DNA from: an uncultured Flavobacteriales bacterium
GTDB lineage: Bacteria > Bacteroidota > Bacteroidia > Flavobacteriales_D > Sanyastnellaceae
Direction: 5' to 3'
Assembly: GCA_937890245.1 (NCBI GenBank)
Contig: CALACF010000377.1
Span: forward strand, 1 to 10,316
Length of the DNA stretch: 10,316 nucleotides
Position numbers and translations under genes: made by a program. The notes under the pieces are model-generated. The model was not told where the DNA came from and did no database searches. It saw nothing but the letters and a program-made list of their open reading frames with translations. The number at the start of each line of letters is the position of its first letter. Positions within the stretch are counted from its first letter, which is position 1. Shown here piece after piece: positions 1 through 6,873 of the stretch.

Positions 1-1043
1 TGGTACTCACGCACGTAGCCATACCCACCGTGGATTTGCACAGCTTCGGTCGTGGCCTTCTGCGCCACTTCAGAGGCAAACAATTTCGCCGTGGCACTGG
101 CCAAGTCGTAGTCCTTGCCCTGGTCCTTTAGCCATGCAGCTTTCAGGCAGAGCAAACGCGCTGCTTCAATTTCGGTTGCCATGTCGGCGAGCTTGAATGC
201 GATTGCTTGGTGCTTGTAGATTTCTTTGCCGAAAGCCTTGCGCTCCTTCGAGTAGGCAAGCGCCAAATCCAGCGCACCACTGGCAATTCCCAGTGCCTGT
301 GATGCGATGCCAATCCGTCCGCCTGCAAGCGTTTTCATGGCAAACTTGAAGCCAAATCCATCCTCACCGATGCGGTTTTCCTTGGGCACCTTCACATCCT
401 GAAACATCAAAGTGTGCGTGTCCGATCCGCGGATGCCCATCTTGTCCTCCTTTGCCCCGACAGTGAACCCCTCCATGTCGCCCTCGACAATCAAGCAGTT
501 GATCCCGCGGTGGCCTTTTTCCGCATCAGTTTGGGCCATGACCAGGTATGTACTGGCTGATCCGCCGTTCGTAATCCAATTTTTCGTGCCGTTCAGCAAG
601 TAATGATCGCCCATGTCAATCGCAGTCGTGCGTTGCGATGTGGCATCCGATCCCGCCTCAGGCTCGCTCAAGCAAAATGCGCCGATCTTCTGACCTGAAG
701 CCAGGGGAGTTAGGAATTTGTGCTTCTGCTGTCCGCTCCCATACTTCTCTATTCCCCAGTTTACAAGGGAGTTGCAGACTGACATGACAACCGAAGTTGA
801 CGCGTCAATTTTAGAGATCTCCTCCATTGCCAAGACATAGCTCACGGTGTCCATGCCGCCGCCGCCGTATTCGGGCGATGTCATCATCCCAAGGAATCCG
901 AGTTCGCCGAGTTGCTTGACCTCCTCTGCAGGGAAGCGCTGTTCGATGTCCCGCGCAATCACGCCAGGCTTCAATACGTTTTGGGCAAAATCGCGGGCCG
1001 CATCACGGACGGCGATTTGTTCTTCGGTCAAATCAAAATGCAT
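1..1043 (-). CDS. acyl-CoA dehydrogenase (short-chain/butyryl-CoA type), 3' end outside window
   Basis: This FAD flavoenzyme removes two hydrogens from the alpha and beta carbons of an acyl-CoA and passes the electrons to electron-transfer flavoprotein in fatty acid or branched-chain amino acid breakdown. The first 347 codons are visible, starting at ATG 1043. The order is an N-terminal helical domain (about 1-115), the family signature FCLSEPEAGSD (123-133), the NGTKNWITNG flavin/substrate strand (151-160), then the C-terminal helices with GGRIGIASQALG (241-252), RKAFGKEIYKHQ (268-279) and HGGYGYVREY (338-347). Family members have about 380 residues, so only the last 30 or so are missing. 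These should include the C-terminal catalytic Glu of butyryl-type enzymes, so catalytic competence cannot be confirmed here. The GGRIGIASQALG stretch resembles short-chain enzymes rather than isovaleryl-CoA dehydrogenase. Exact chain-length preference is unknown. It is transcribed divergently from anmK. Confidence 0.95.
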   Translation of the reverse strand, partial: MHFDLTEEQIAVRDAARDFAQNVLKPGVIARDIEQRFPAEEVKQLGELGFLGMMTSPEYGGGGMDTVSYVLAMEEISKIDASTSVVMSVCNSLVNWGIEKYGSGQQKHKFLTPLASGQKIGAFCLSEPEAGSDATSQRTTAIDMGDHYLLNGTKNWITNGGSASTYLVMAQTDAEKGHRGINCLIVEGDMEGFTVGAKEDKMGIRGSDTHTLMFQDVKVPKENRIGEDGFGFKFAMKTLAGGRIGIASQALGIASGALDLALAYSKERKAFGKEIYKHQAIAFKLADMATEIEAARLLCLKAAWLKDQGKDYDLASATAKLFASEVAQKATTEAVQIHGGYGYVREY

Positions 1044-1068
1044 GGCTAAATTTTCCTCAAATTTGGTG

Positions 1069-1076
1069 CAAATATA
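1069..1076 (-). promoter_or_regulatory. Bacteroidota -7 promoter element of the acyl-CoA dehydrogenase gene
   Basis: On the minus strand these bases read TATATTTG, an exact match to the Bacteroidota sigma-A -7 consensus TAnnTTTG. The last base lies 26 bases before the A of the start codon at 1043, which predicts a short leader of about 20 nt. A TTG triplet lies 15 bases upstream, shorter than the usual spacing, so the -33 element is not convincing. The element sits in the 37-base gap shared with anmK. Confidence 0.6.
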
Positions 1077-1080
1077 CGTG

Positions 1081-2214
1081 ATGATTCAGGGCAATGAAAT
1101 GGGAGAGATTCGAGTGCTCGGCGTGATGTCGGGCACCTCCTGTGACGGTTTGGACTTGGCTTGGATCGATGCCAATTCAAGCAGCTGGCAAGTTAAACTG
1201 ACCGAAACTCAGGCCATCGACTACCCTGCGGACTTGCGAAACGAGCTGCACTCTTTGGGCGGGCTTTCTCCGGATGTCCCGTCGGAATTGGCGGCGGCGC
1301 TCGACTTGGAGCGGCGCTGGACCGCGTGGGTGGCAGCAGAAATTCAGCGGGCTTGTGGCGAGAAGGGCGGGCGTGAGCTTTGCGCTGCGTCGTTGGTCGG
1401 TTTTTCCGGCCAGACATGGTACCACCAGCCTGACGGTCGCGGGACTCGTGCCATTGGGGACTGCGCCGCCTTGTCGTTGGCGCTGGGCCTTCCCGTGGTG
1501 GGTGACTACCGTTCGGCCGATGTGGCTGCGGGCGGCCGCGGCGCTCCACTGGTGCCCCTCTTTGACGCTTTTGCGTTTCCTGATCATGCGGCCTGCTTGA
1601 ATTTGGGGGGCATCGCGAACTTAAGTGCCGGCGCGGCCGCGGGCCGGCGCATTGCATGGGACGTCTGTGCTTGCAACCTGTTATTGAACCGGCAAGCCGC
1701 GCGTTTGGGTCTGCCGTACGACAAAGGTGGGGCGTTGGCGGCCGCAGCGAATGCGGACACGCAGACGCGATCAGCACTGGACGCCTGGCCCTATTTGAAG
1801 TTGGAGTCACCCAAAGCACTGGCAGCAGAAGATTTCGAAGTGCTGCATCATCTTTTGGACGCCTTGCCGCCCGAAGTTGCCTTGGCCACGGCCACTGTGC
1901 ATATAGGTGCTGCCATCGCACGGGATCTTCGGTCAGCAGTTGAAAAGCCCGGGCGCGTGTTGGTTACGGGCGGTGGTGCGTGGAATGAGGCGCTCTTGGC
2001 AGCGATTGAAATTGGCCTAAATGCGGAGGCTCAGAGCTGGATAATTGACAGACCCACAGCAGATTGGGTTGACGGAAAGGAGGCGGCTGCTTTTGCGTGG
2101 CTAGCGCTTCGGACTGCGTGCGGACAGACGACTTCACTTGCAAGTGCAACGGGTGCGCGGGTGGACGTTTATGGTGGGAAGTTATATGGTAATTTTGCCG
2201 CGCAAAGTTTTTGA
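1081..2214 (+). CDS. anmK: anhydro-N-acetylmuramic acid kinase
   Basis: AnmK hydrolyses the internal 1,6-anhydro bond of anhydro-N-acetylmuramic acid and phosphorylates the product, giving MurNAc-6-phosphate for cytoplasmic cell-wall recycling. The 377-residue length fits the family (about 370). Visible motifs are the ATP-binding N-terminus MSGTSCDG (16-23), DYRSADVAAGGRGAP (142-156), GGIANLS (176-182), WDVCACN (193-199) and TGGGAWN (296-302). Asp194 sits where the family has the conserved Asp of the D-T-G-P-G-N loop, while the rest of that loop is diverged, as in other Bacteroidota copies I recall. I chose ATG 1081. An in-frame ATG at 1099 still precedes all motifs and is possible. An upstream reading from 847 is unlikely because it would lie wholly antisense to the acyl-CoA dehydrogenase. 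No murQ etherase gene, the next step in the pathway, is nearby. Confidence 0.93.
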   Translation: MIQGNEMGEIRVLGVMSGTSCDGLDLAWIDANSSSWQVKLTETQAIDYPADLRNELHSLGGLSPDVPSELAAALDLERRWTAWVAAEIQRACGEKGGRELCAASLVGFSGQTWYHQPDGRGTRAIGDCAALSLALGLPVVGDYRSADVAAGGRGAPLVPLFDAFAFPDHAACLNLGGIANLSAGAAAGRRIAWDVCACNLLLNRQAARLGLPYDKGGALAAAANADTQTRSALDAWPYLKLESPKALAAEDFEVLHHLLDALPPEVALATATVHIGAAIARDLRSAVEKPGRVLVTGGGAWNEALLAAIEIGLNAEAQSWIIDRPTADWVDGKEAAAFAWLALRTACGQTTSLASATGARVDVYGGKLYGNFAAQSF

Positions 2215-2235
2215 TTCCATCGACGCCCTAAGCCC

Positions 2236-3477
2236 ATGAAAGTTCAGCTCAAGCAATACAGCGACCGCACCCCCGAGGTGGTTTTCGAATGGAAGGATCG
2301 CGAGACAGAGGCTTGCGGATGGGTGGTAATCAATAGTTTGCGTGGTGGGGCGGCCGGAGGCGGCACCCGTATGCATCCAAAGGTGGACCGCCACGAAGTC
2401 GTGTCTCTGGCAAAAACGATGGAGATCAAATTCACGGTCAGCGGCCCACAAATTGGCGGCGCAAAGAGCGGTATCCGCTTCGATCCAAACGACCCACGCA
2501 AAGCGGGCGTCCTGCGCCGTTGGTATGCAGCCATTGCACCACTGCTGAAGCATTACTACGGAACGGGCGGCGATATGAATGTCGACAACAACTTGGAGGT
2601 CATTCCAAACATCGAGCAATGTGGCATCTGGCACCCGCAGGAGGGGGTTTTCAACGGCCATTACCAACCCAACGACGCCCAGAAGGTCCGCCGGATTGGC
2701 AACTTGCGTGCTGGCGTTAGTCAAATTGTCGAGGACAAGCATCTCTCGCCTTCGGTCGCGCGCAAATACAGCGTCGCCGATCTTATCACGGGCTACGGCG
2801 TGGCCCAGTCCGTCGAGCATTTCTACGACCTCTATCACAGCGGGCAATCCGTCCATGGCAAGCGCGTCATCGTACAAGGCTGGGGCAATGTGGGCGCTGC
2901 CGCCGCCTATTACTTGGCCCAATCCGGCGCCAAAATTGTCGGCATCATCGACCAGGCGGGCGGCCTTTTGGCCCCCGAGGGCTTGTCGCAAGAACGCATC
3001 ACTGCTCTGTTCAACGAAAAAGACGGCAACGCACTCAGGGCCGACGACATGGTGTCCTTCGACGAAGCAAACGCAGCCGTCTGGTCTATTGGAGCTGAAG
3101 TCTTCCTTCCGTGCGCCGCCTCGCGCCTCGTGGGCCGCGACCATTTGGCCGCCATGCGATCGGGAGGTCTGGAAGTCGTAGCTGCCGGGGCCAACGTCCC
3201 CTTCGCCGACCCAGAAATTTTCTACGGCGCCATTGCCGAGGAGGCTGACCAAGCCGTTGCGGTCATCCCAGACTTTATCGCCAACTGCGGCATGGCGCGC
3301 GTTTTTGGCTACCTCATGGCCGACGAAAATGTCAACATGTCTGATGCCGCCATATTCGCCGACACCTCCAACACAATCCGCCGCGCGCTCGAAAAATCGC
3401 ACGCGCTTCGCAGCGATCCCACCCTCCTCACATCAACAGCGATGGGCATCGCACTCGACGTAATCAATCCAGCCTAA
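2236..3477 (+). CDS. Glu/Leu/Phe/Val family amino acid dehydrogenase
   Basis: This 413-residue enzyme belongs to the NAD(P)-dependent dehydrogenases that oxidatively deaminate an amino acid to its 2-oxo acid and ammonia, reversibly. GGGTRMHP (41-48) and GGAKSGI (74-80) mark the substrate half, followed by GTGGDMNVD (109-117). The nucleotide-binding half has the Rossmann loop in VQGWGNVG. Lys65, Lys77 and Asp117 keep the same spacing (12 and 40 residues) as the carboxylate-binding Lys113, catalytic Lys125 and Asp165 of clostridial glutamate dehydrogenase. The residue equivalent to Lys89, which binds the glutamate side-chain carboxylate, is Gly41, so glutamate is not an obvious substrate. Leucine/valine or another amino acid is possible, but sequence alone does not settle it. 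The start lies 21 bases after anmK, and the next gene begins one base after the stop. Confidence 0.9.
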   Translation: MKVQLKQYSDRTPEVVFEWKDRETEACGWVVINSLRGGAAGGGTRMHPKVDRHEVVSLAKTMEIKFTVSGPQIGGAKSGIRFDPNDPRKAGVLRRWYAAIAPLLKHYYGTGGDMNVDNNLEVIPNIEQCGIWHPQEGVFNGHYQPNDAQKVRRIGNLRAGVSQIVEDKHLSPSVARKYSVADLITGYGVAQSVEHFYDLYHSGQSVHGKRVIVQGWGNVGAAAAYYLAQSGAKIVGIIDQAGGLLAPEGLSQERITALFNEKDGNALRADDMVSFDEANAAVWSIGAEVFLPCAASRLVGRDHLAAMRSGGLEVVAAGANVPFADPEIFYGAIAEEADQAVAVIPDFIANCGMARVFGYLMADENVNMSDAAIFADTSNTIRRALEKSHALRSDPTLLTSTAMGIALDVINPA

Positions 3478-3478
3478 C

Positions 3479-4876
3479 ATGGAAATTCTTCTCCTCTCGG
3501 TATTCATCTTTGGATACCTGTTCATCGCCCTCGAGCATAGTTTTCACGTGGACAAGGCTGCATCGGCCTTGGTAACCGGCACCATGTGTTGGGCCGTTTT
3601 GGTGCTGGGCTGGCACGAGGTCCCCGCGCATTCTGCGGAGGCATTTTCTCACATGAGCTCCGCGGGTGGGCATGGCGCTGGCGCCCTCAAGGTCTTCTTC
3701 GAGCACCAACTCCTGCATCACATGCAAGAGATTTCGAGCATCCTGTTCTTCCTGCTCGGCGCCATGACCATCGTGGAGTTGGTCGATGCCCACAACGGAT
3801 TCTCGGTCATAACCGACAAGATCAAGACAAACAACAAGGTCAAGTTGCTGTGGATCATCGCAATATTGACATTCTTCTTCTCGGCCGCTCTCGACAACCT
3901 CACCACATCTATCGTGATGATTTCGTTGCTCAGAAAGCTCATCGCCGACAAGGAAACCCGCTGGCTCTTCGCCGGCGTCGTCGTCATCTCTGCCAATGCA
4001 GGGGGTGCATGGTCACCCATTGGTGACGTCACCACGACCATGCTCTGGATTGGGGGGCAACTCACGACGGGAACCATCATCCAAAACCTTATTTTTCCGA
4101 GTATTGTCGCGATGGTTGTGCCGCTACTTATTCTCACCTTCCGCGTCTCAGGGGAGGTCTCCCGGCCTGCCATTGATGACCGAGATGAGGCCGCAGATCC
4201 GACATCTAAATTCGAGCGAAACCTCGTGTTTAGCGTGGGTGTCGCGGGCCTGCTCTTCGTGCCCGTTTTCAAGACCGTTACACACCTCCCGCCGTTCATG
4301 GGCATGATGATGTCCCTCGGAATTTTGTGGGTCGTTACCGAGGTTTTGCACCGATCAAAAAACATCCAAGACCGAAACAGCCTTAGCGTTGTAGGCGTTT
4401 TGCGAAAAATTGACACGGCCTCGGTGCTCTTTTTCCTGGGCATCCTCCTCGCTGTTGCTGCCCTCCAAGAAGCAGGCCAATTGGTCCTCGCGTCCGAGTG
4501 GCTTCAAGCTTCATTGGCAGATGTCTACCTCATCAATGTTGCCATCGGATTGTTCTCGGCCATCGTCGACAACGTCCCACTCGTGGCGGCCTCCATGGGC
4601 ATGTACGAGGTGACGCCTGCAGGCGTGGAATCCGCTGGAACATGGGCGGGCTACTTTGTCCAAGACGGCACCTTTTGGCAGTTCCTCGCCTTCTGCGCTG
4701 GAACAGGTGGCAGCACGCTTATCATCGGCTCGGCCGCTGGCGTTGCCGTTATGGGCCTGGAGCGCATCGACTTCATGTGGTATCTAAAGCGCATCAGCTT
4801 GCTCGCCTTGGCTGGCTACCTGGCAGGAGCGCTCACCTACTGGTTGATGTTCGGCCCGGCCTTTGGCGGTATTTAA
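3479..4876 (+). CDS. nhaD: NhaD-type Na+/H+ antiporter
   Basis: NhaD is an inner-membrane antiporter of the ion transporter (IT) superfamily that expels Na+ (or Li+) in exchange for H+, important for salt and alkaline pH tolerance in marine and halophilic bacteria. The 465-residue protein is very hydrophobic and has about a dozen candidate membrane helices. The N-terminus through ALEHSFHVDKAASALV is typical of NhaD, as are ILFFLLGAMTIVELVDAH and the two re-entrant-loop-like motifs SPIGDVTT (179-186) and GTGGSTLIIGSAAGVAVMG (from 408). Asp183 in the first motif and the polar GTGGST run are likely ion-path residues by family analogy. The ATG lies one base after the dehydrogenase stop codon, so the two are probably cotranscribed. 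A 79-base gap follows before the Ton motor genes. Confidence 0.93.
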   Translation: MEILLLSVFIFGYLFIALEHSFHVDKAASALVTGTMCWAVLVLGWHEVPAHSAEAFSHMSSAGGHGAGALKVFFEHQLLHHMQEISSILFFLLGAMTIVELVDAHNGFSVITDKIKTNNKVKLLWIIAILTFFFSAALDNLTTSIVMISLLRKLIADKETRWLFAGVVVISANAGGAWSPIGDVTTTMLWIGGQLTTGTIIQNLIFPSIVAMVVPLLILTFRVSGEVSRPAIDDRDEAADPTSKFERNLVFSVGVAGLLFVPVFKTVTHLPPFMGMMMSLGILWVVTEVLHRSKNIQDRNSLSVVGVLRKIDTASVLFFLGILLAVAALQEAGQLVLASEWLQASLADVYLINVAIGLFSAIVDNVPLVAASMGMYEVTPAGVESAGTWAGYFVQDGTFWQFLAFCAGTGGSTLIIGSAAGVAVMGLERIDFMWYLKRISLLALAGYLAGALTYWLMFGPAFGGI

Positions 4877-4938
4877 CAGCCTGCGTCTCGCAACAAAATG
4901 ACGCACCGAAAAGGCGGGGCACTGAATACGCGAACTTC

Positions 4939-4955
4939 GACGTTGATTCAACGTC
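4939..4955. repeat. 17-base palindrome abutting the exbB start codon
   Basis: The sequence GACGTTGATTCAACGTC is a perfect inverted repeat with 8-base arms around one T. It ends at the base immediately before the exbB ATG. A further TTCAACG copy occurs inside exbB at 4961-4967. A one-base loop makes an RNA hairpin with full pairing unlikely, so a DNA operator for a dimeric regulator is the more natural reading, but its function is unknown. No clear Shine-Dalgarno or TAnnTTTG promoter was seen in the 4877-4955 gap. Confidence 0.5.
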
Positions 4956-5693
4956 ATGATTTCAACGAACTTTCTATTTAGCGGCCTGGTCTTCGCCCAA
5001 ACGATGACCGTCGGCGGCGCAGGCGCCGTTACTGAAGCCACAGAAGTGGGCGCCACAGAAGTGGCCACAGCGGACTTCAGCATCTTCGACCTCCTGATGT
5101 CTGGCGGTTGGTACATCATGCTGCCGTTGGCCTTGATGTCCTTCTTCGCGATTTTCATCTTCTTTGAGCGCTCCATGGCCATCAACCGCGCCTCAAAGGA
5201 GGATGAGAATTTCATGGCCAAGCTGAAAGACTACCTCTCAGCGGGCAGCCTCGACAGCGCGCGCAACCTTTGCGAACAGGCTGGAACGCCCATAGCACGT
5301 ATGCTGCACAAGGGCATCAGTCGGATTGGCAAACCCCTCAAAGACATCTCGACCAGCATCGAAAACATTGGCAAACTCGAGATTTATCGGCTTGAAAACA
5401 ATCTCAGCTCGCTCGCCACAATTGCCGGTGCGGCGCCCATGATCGGCTTTCTCGGTACCGTCATCGGCATGGTCAATGTCTTCCTCGATATGGAGGCCGT
5501 AGGCATGGTGCGCGTGGAGGATATCAGCTCGGGAACGAAGCAGGCAATGATCACAACCATCGTCGGATTGATCGTCGGAATTATTGCGTATGTAGCCTAC
5601 AATCACTTGGTTAGCCGCGTAACGAAGATCATATACCGGATGGAGGCGAGCTCGCTTGAATTCATCGACATCCTCGAAGAACCTTCGGCATGA
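4956..5693 (+). CDS. exbB: ExbB/MotA/TolQ proton channel family protein
   Basis: ExbB forms the pentameric inner-membrane ion channel that, with ExbD, uses the proton gradient to energise TonB. The 245-residue protein has a hydrophobic start ending near FAQ (8-15), a Thr/Glu/Ala-rich linker, then three membrane segments at about 52-72, 152-176 and 197-218. The second contains GAAPMIGFLGTVIGM and the third TTIVGLIVGIIAY, both hallmarks of the family. Thr168 and Thr201 keep the 33-residue spacing of the channel threonines 148 and 181 of E. coli ExbB. The residue matching E. coli Glu176 is Gln196. The early hydrophobic stretch may be a cleaved signal or an extra helix. It has no basic residue before it, so I am unsure. 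The gene overlaps exbD by four bases. Confidence 0.92.
   Translation: MISTNFLFSGLVFAQTMTVGGAGAVTEATEVGATEVATADFSIFDLLMSGGWYIMLPLALMSFFAIFIFFERSMAINRASKEDENFMAKLKDYLSAGSLDSARNLCEQAGTPIARMLHKGISRIGKPLKDISTSIENIGKLEIYRLENNLSSLATIAGAAPMIGFLGTVIGMVNVFLDMEAVGMVRVEDISSGTKQAMITTIVGLIVGIIAYVAYNHLVSRVTKIIYRMEASSLEFIDILEEPSA
5037..5064 (+). repeat. 13-base direct repeat in the exbB linker
   Basis: GCCACAGAAGTGG occurs twice, at 5037-5049 and 5052-5064, separated by two bases. It encodes the repeated ATEV units in the low-complexity Thr/Glu/Ala linker before the first ExbB membrane segment. The 15-base period keeps the frame, consistent with a small in-frame duplication. Confidence 0.7.
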
Positions 5694-6082
5694 ACCTGTC
5701 TCAGCGAAATACCATCCAATCGCAAGGCAACATGTCGTCCATGACGGACCTCGTGTTTTTGCTCCTGATTTTCTTCATCATCCTCTCTACGCTGGTGAGC
5801 AACGGCGTCAACGTCGAACTGCCGCAGAGCAAGGGTACGAGCTCGGCCTCATCGCGGCTCACCGTTTCTATCGAGGCCAACGGCACCTACTCCATCAACG
5901 GAGGCCGTGTGGCACGTGCCGATCTCGAGTCGCTGCTGACCCATGAGTTGGCTGCGGACCAAGATCCAACCCTTTATTTGCAAGTGGATCAGGCAGTTCC
6001 AACCGGTCAGACGGTGGAGGTGATAGGGATTGCCAAGGCCAATAAATGGAAGGTCATGCTCGGCGCTGCGCCCATAAAATGA
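5690..6082 (+). CDS. exbD: ExbD/TolR biopolymer transport protein
   Basis: ExbD sits in the central pore of the ExbB pentamer and converts ion flow into movement passed to TonB. The protein has 130 residues, close to the family's usual 130-145. It has a short cytoplasmic start, one membrane segment (about 19-37) beginning SSMTDLVFLLLIFF, and a periplasmic domain ending in the typical GIAKANKWKVMLGA region. Asp20 at the start of the membrane helix corresponds to the essential aspartate of ExbD/TolR (Asp25 in E. coli ExbD). The ATG overlaps the exbB stop as ATGA, and its own stop overlaps the tonB start in the same way, so the three subunits are likely made by coupled translation. The short cytoplasmic tail rich in Ser, Asn and Gln is ordinary. 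Confidence 0.93.
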   Translation: MNLSQRNTIQSQGNMSSMTDLVFLLLIFFIILSTLVSNGVNVELPQSKGTSSASSRLTVSIEANGTYSINGGRVARADLESLLTHELAADQDPTLYLQVDQAVPTGQTVEVIGIAKANKWKVMLGAAPIK

Positions 6083-6873
6083 AAGACTGGCAACCCATAT
6101 TGCAGGAAGAAGACGAACGTCGGCGCCGAAAGGCGTGGGTCGTTTCTTCGTTGGTCTATGGACTGATTGCGGTGGGCTGCATATTCATCACGGCGTTCAC
6201 ACTCGAAATCCCACCCCCTGGGCAGCAATTCGTCGCGGTGGGCATGGCCGATTATGGCCAGAGCCAGGAGGCAGGCGGCGAACGAGAAACAGAGGTCCCC
6301 TCCGAGGTGGTCGAAGAAGTCGTCGCAGAACAACAGTCTGCCGCTGAAGCCCCCGAGGTCGCAGAAGTTGAGAACGTCGCGACCCAGGAACAAAGCGAGA
6401 TTGAGCTCCCGGTACAAGAGGAAGCCCCGGTCGACCCCGAGCCAATCGAGGACCCCGAGCCCGAGGTGTCAAGCCAGCTTGCCAATGCATTTGGCGCTTT
6501 CGGCCAATCCGGTGGCGGCGGCTCCCAGGGCGAGAACGACGGAACGGGCAACGAGGGCGTGGACGATGGAAAGGTCGAGGGACGCGGCGTTGTGACGGGC
6601 GATTTCGGCGAGAGTTTGTTGGAGGGCGGCCAGATGATTGGCGACCCCAAACTGGACGAGCAGCCCGAGCAAGAAGGCGTTGTTACGATGATCATCACGG
6701 TCAACAAAGCCGGCCAAGTCACGGATTCGCGGTACGACCCGCTGAATTCGTCCACCTCGGACAGCCGCCTCATCGCACTGGCCAAGCGCGCGGCTGCCAC
6801 GGCTCGATTCACCACGCATCCCACGAAGTTCGCCCGGCAGGGCTGGATCAAGTTCAACTTCGAGTTGGAGTGA
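6079..6873 (+). CDS. tonB: TonB-like energy transducer
   Basis: TonB carries energy from the ExbB-ExbD motor across the periplasm to outer-membrane TonB-dependent receptors. The 264-residue protein has a basic cytoplasmic patch RRRRK (14-18), one membrane anchor (about 20-41), a long acidic Glu/Val/Pro-rich linker (about 60-135), a Gly/Ser/Asn-rich stretch with GQSGGGGSQG, and a C-terminal TonB-like domain (about 198-264). That domain includes VVTMIITVNKAGQV and ends GWIKFNFELE. I chose ATG 6079 because it overlaps the exbD stop as ATGA and places the charged patch directly before the anchor. The in-frame ATG at 6046 lies inside exbD. The linker lacks the Lys-Pro half of the classic E. coli Pro-Glu/Pro-Lys spacer and is almost purely acidic. 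The layout matches Bacteroidota transducers I recall. Confidence 0.88.
   Translation: MKDWQPILQEEDERRRRKAWVVSSLVYGLIAVGCIFITAFTLEIPPPGQQFVAVGMADYGQSQEAGGERETEVPSEVVEEVVAEQQSAAEAPEVAEVENVATQEQSEIELPVQEEAPVDPEPIEDPEPEVSSQLANAFGAFGQSGGGGSQGENDGTGNEGVDDGKVEGRGVVTGDFGESLLEGGQMIGDPKLDEQPEQEGVVTMIITVNKAGQVTDSRYDPLNSSTSDSRLIALAKRAAATARFTTHPTKFARQGWIKFNFELE

Noticed and set aside
1047..1054. TAAATTTT as a plus-strand -7 promoter element for anmK
   Set aside because: One mismatch to TAnnTTTG, no -33 TTG at acceptable spacing, and it lies beside the start codon of the opposing gene, so support is too weak to list.
847..1080. A 78-codon N-terminal extension of anmK
   Set aside because: It is entirely antisense to the well-supported acyl-CoA dehydrogenase, and the kinase motifs begin only after ATG 1081, so the shorter protein already matches family length.
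1193..1921. A 242-codon minus-strand frame inside anmK
   Set aside because: Arg/Pro-rich composition typical of antisense shadow frames in GC-rich DNA, with no motif.
2182..3402. A 406-codon open frame on the minus strand opposite the amino acid dehydrogenase
   Set aside because: The plus strand carries clear family motifs over the whole length. The antisense product has no recognisable motif and is a GC-rich shadow frame.
3718..4443. A 241-codon minus-strand frame inside nhaD
   Set aside because: Shadow frame. The sense strand encodes conserved NhaD membrane segments and motifs.
6046..6078. An ATG 33 bases upstream of the chosen tonB start
   Set aside because: It lies inside exbD. The ATGA overlap at 6079 matches the junction style of the neighbouring genes.
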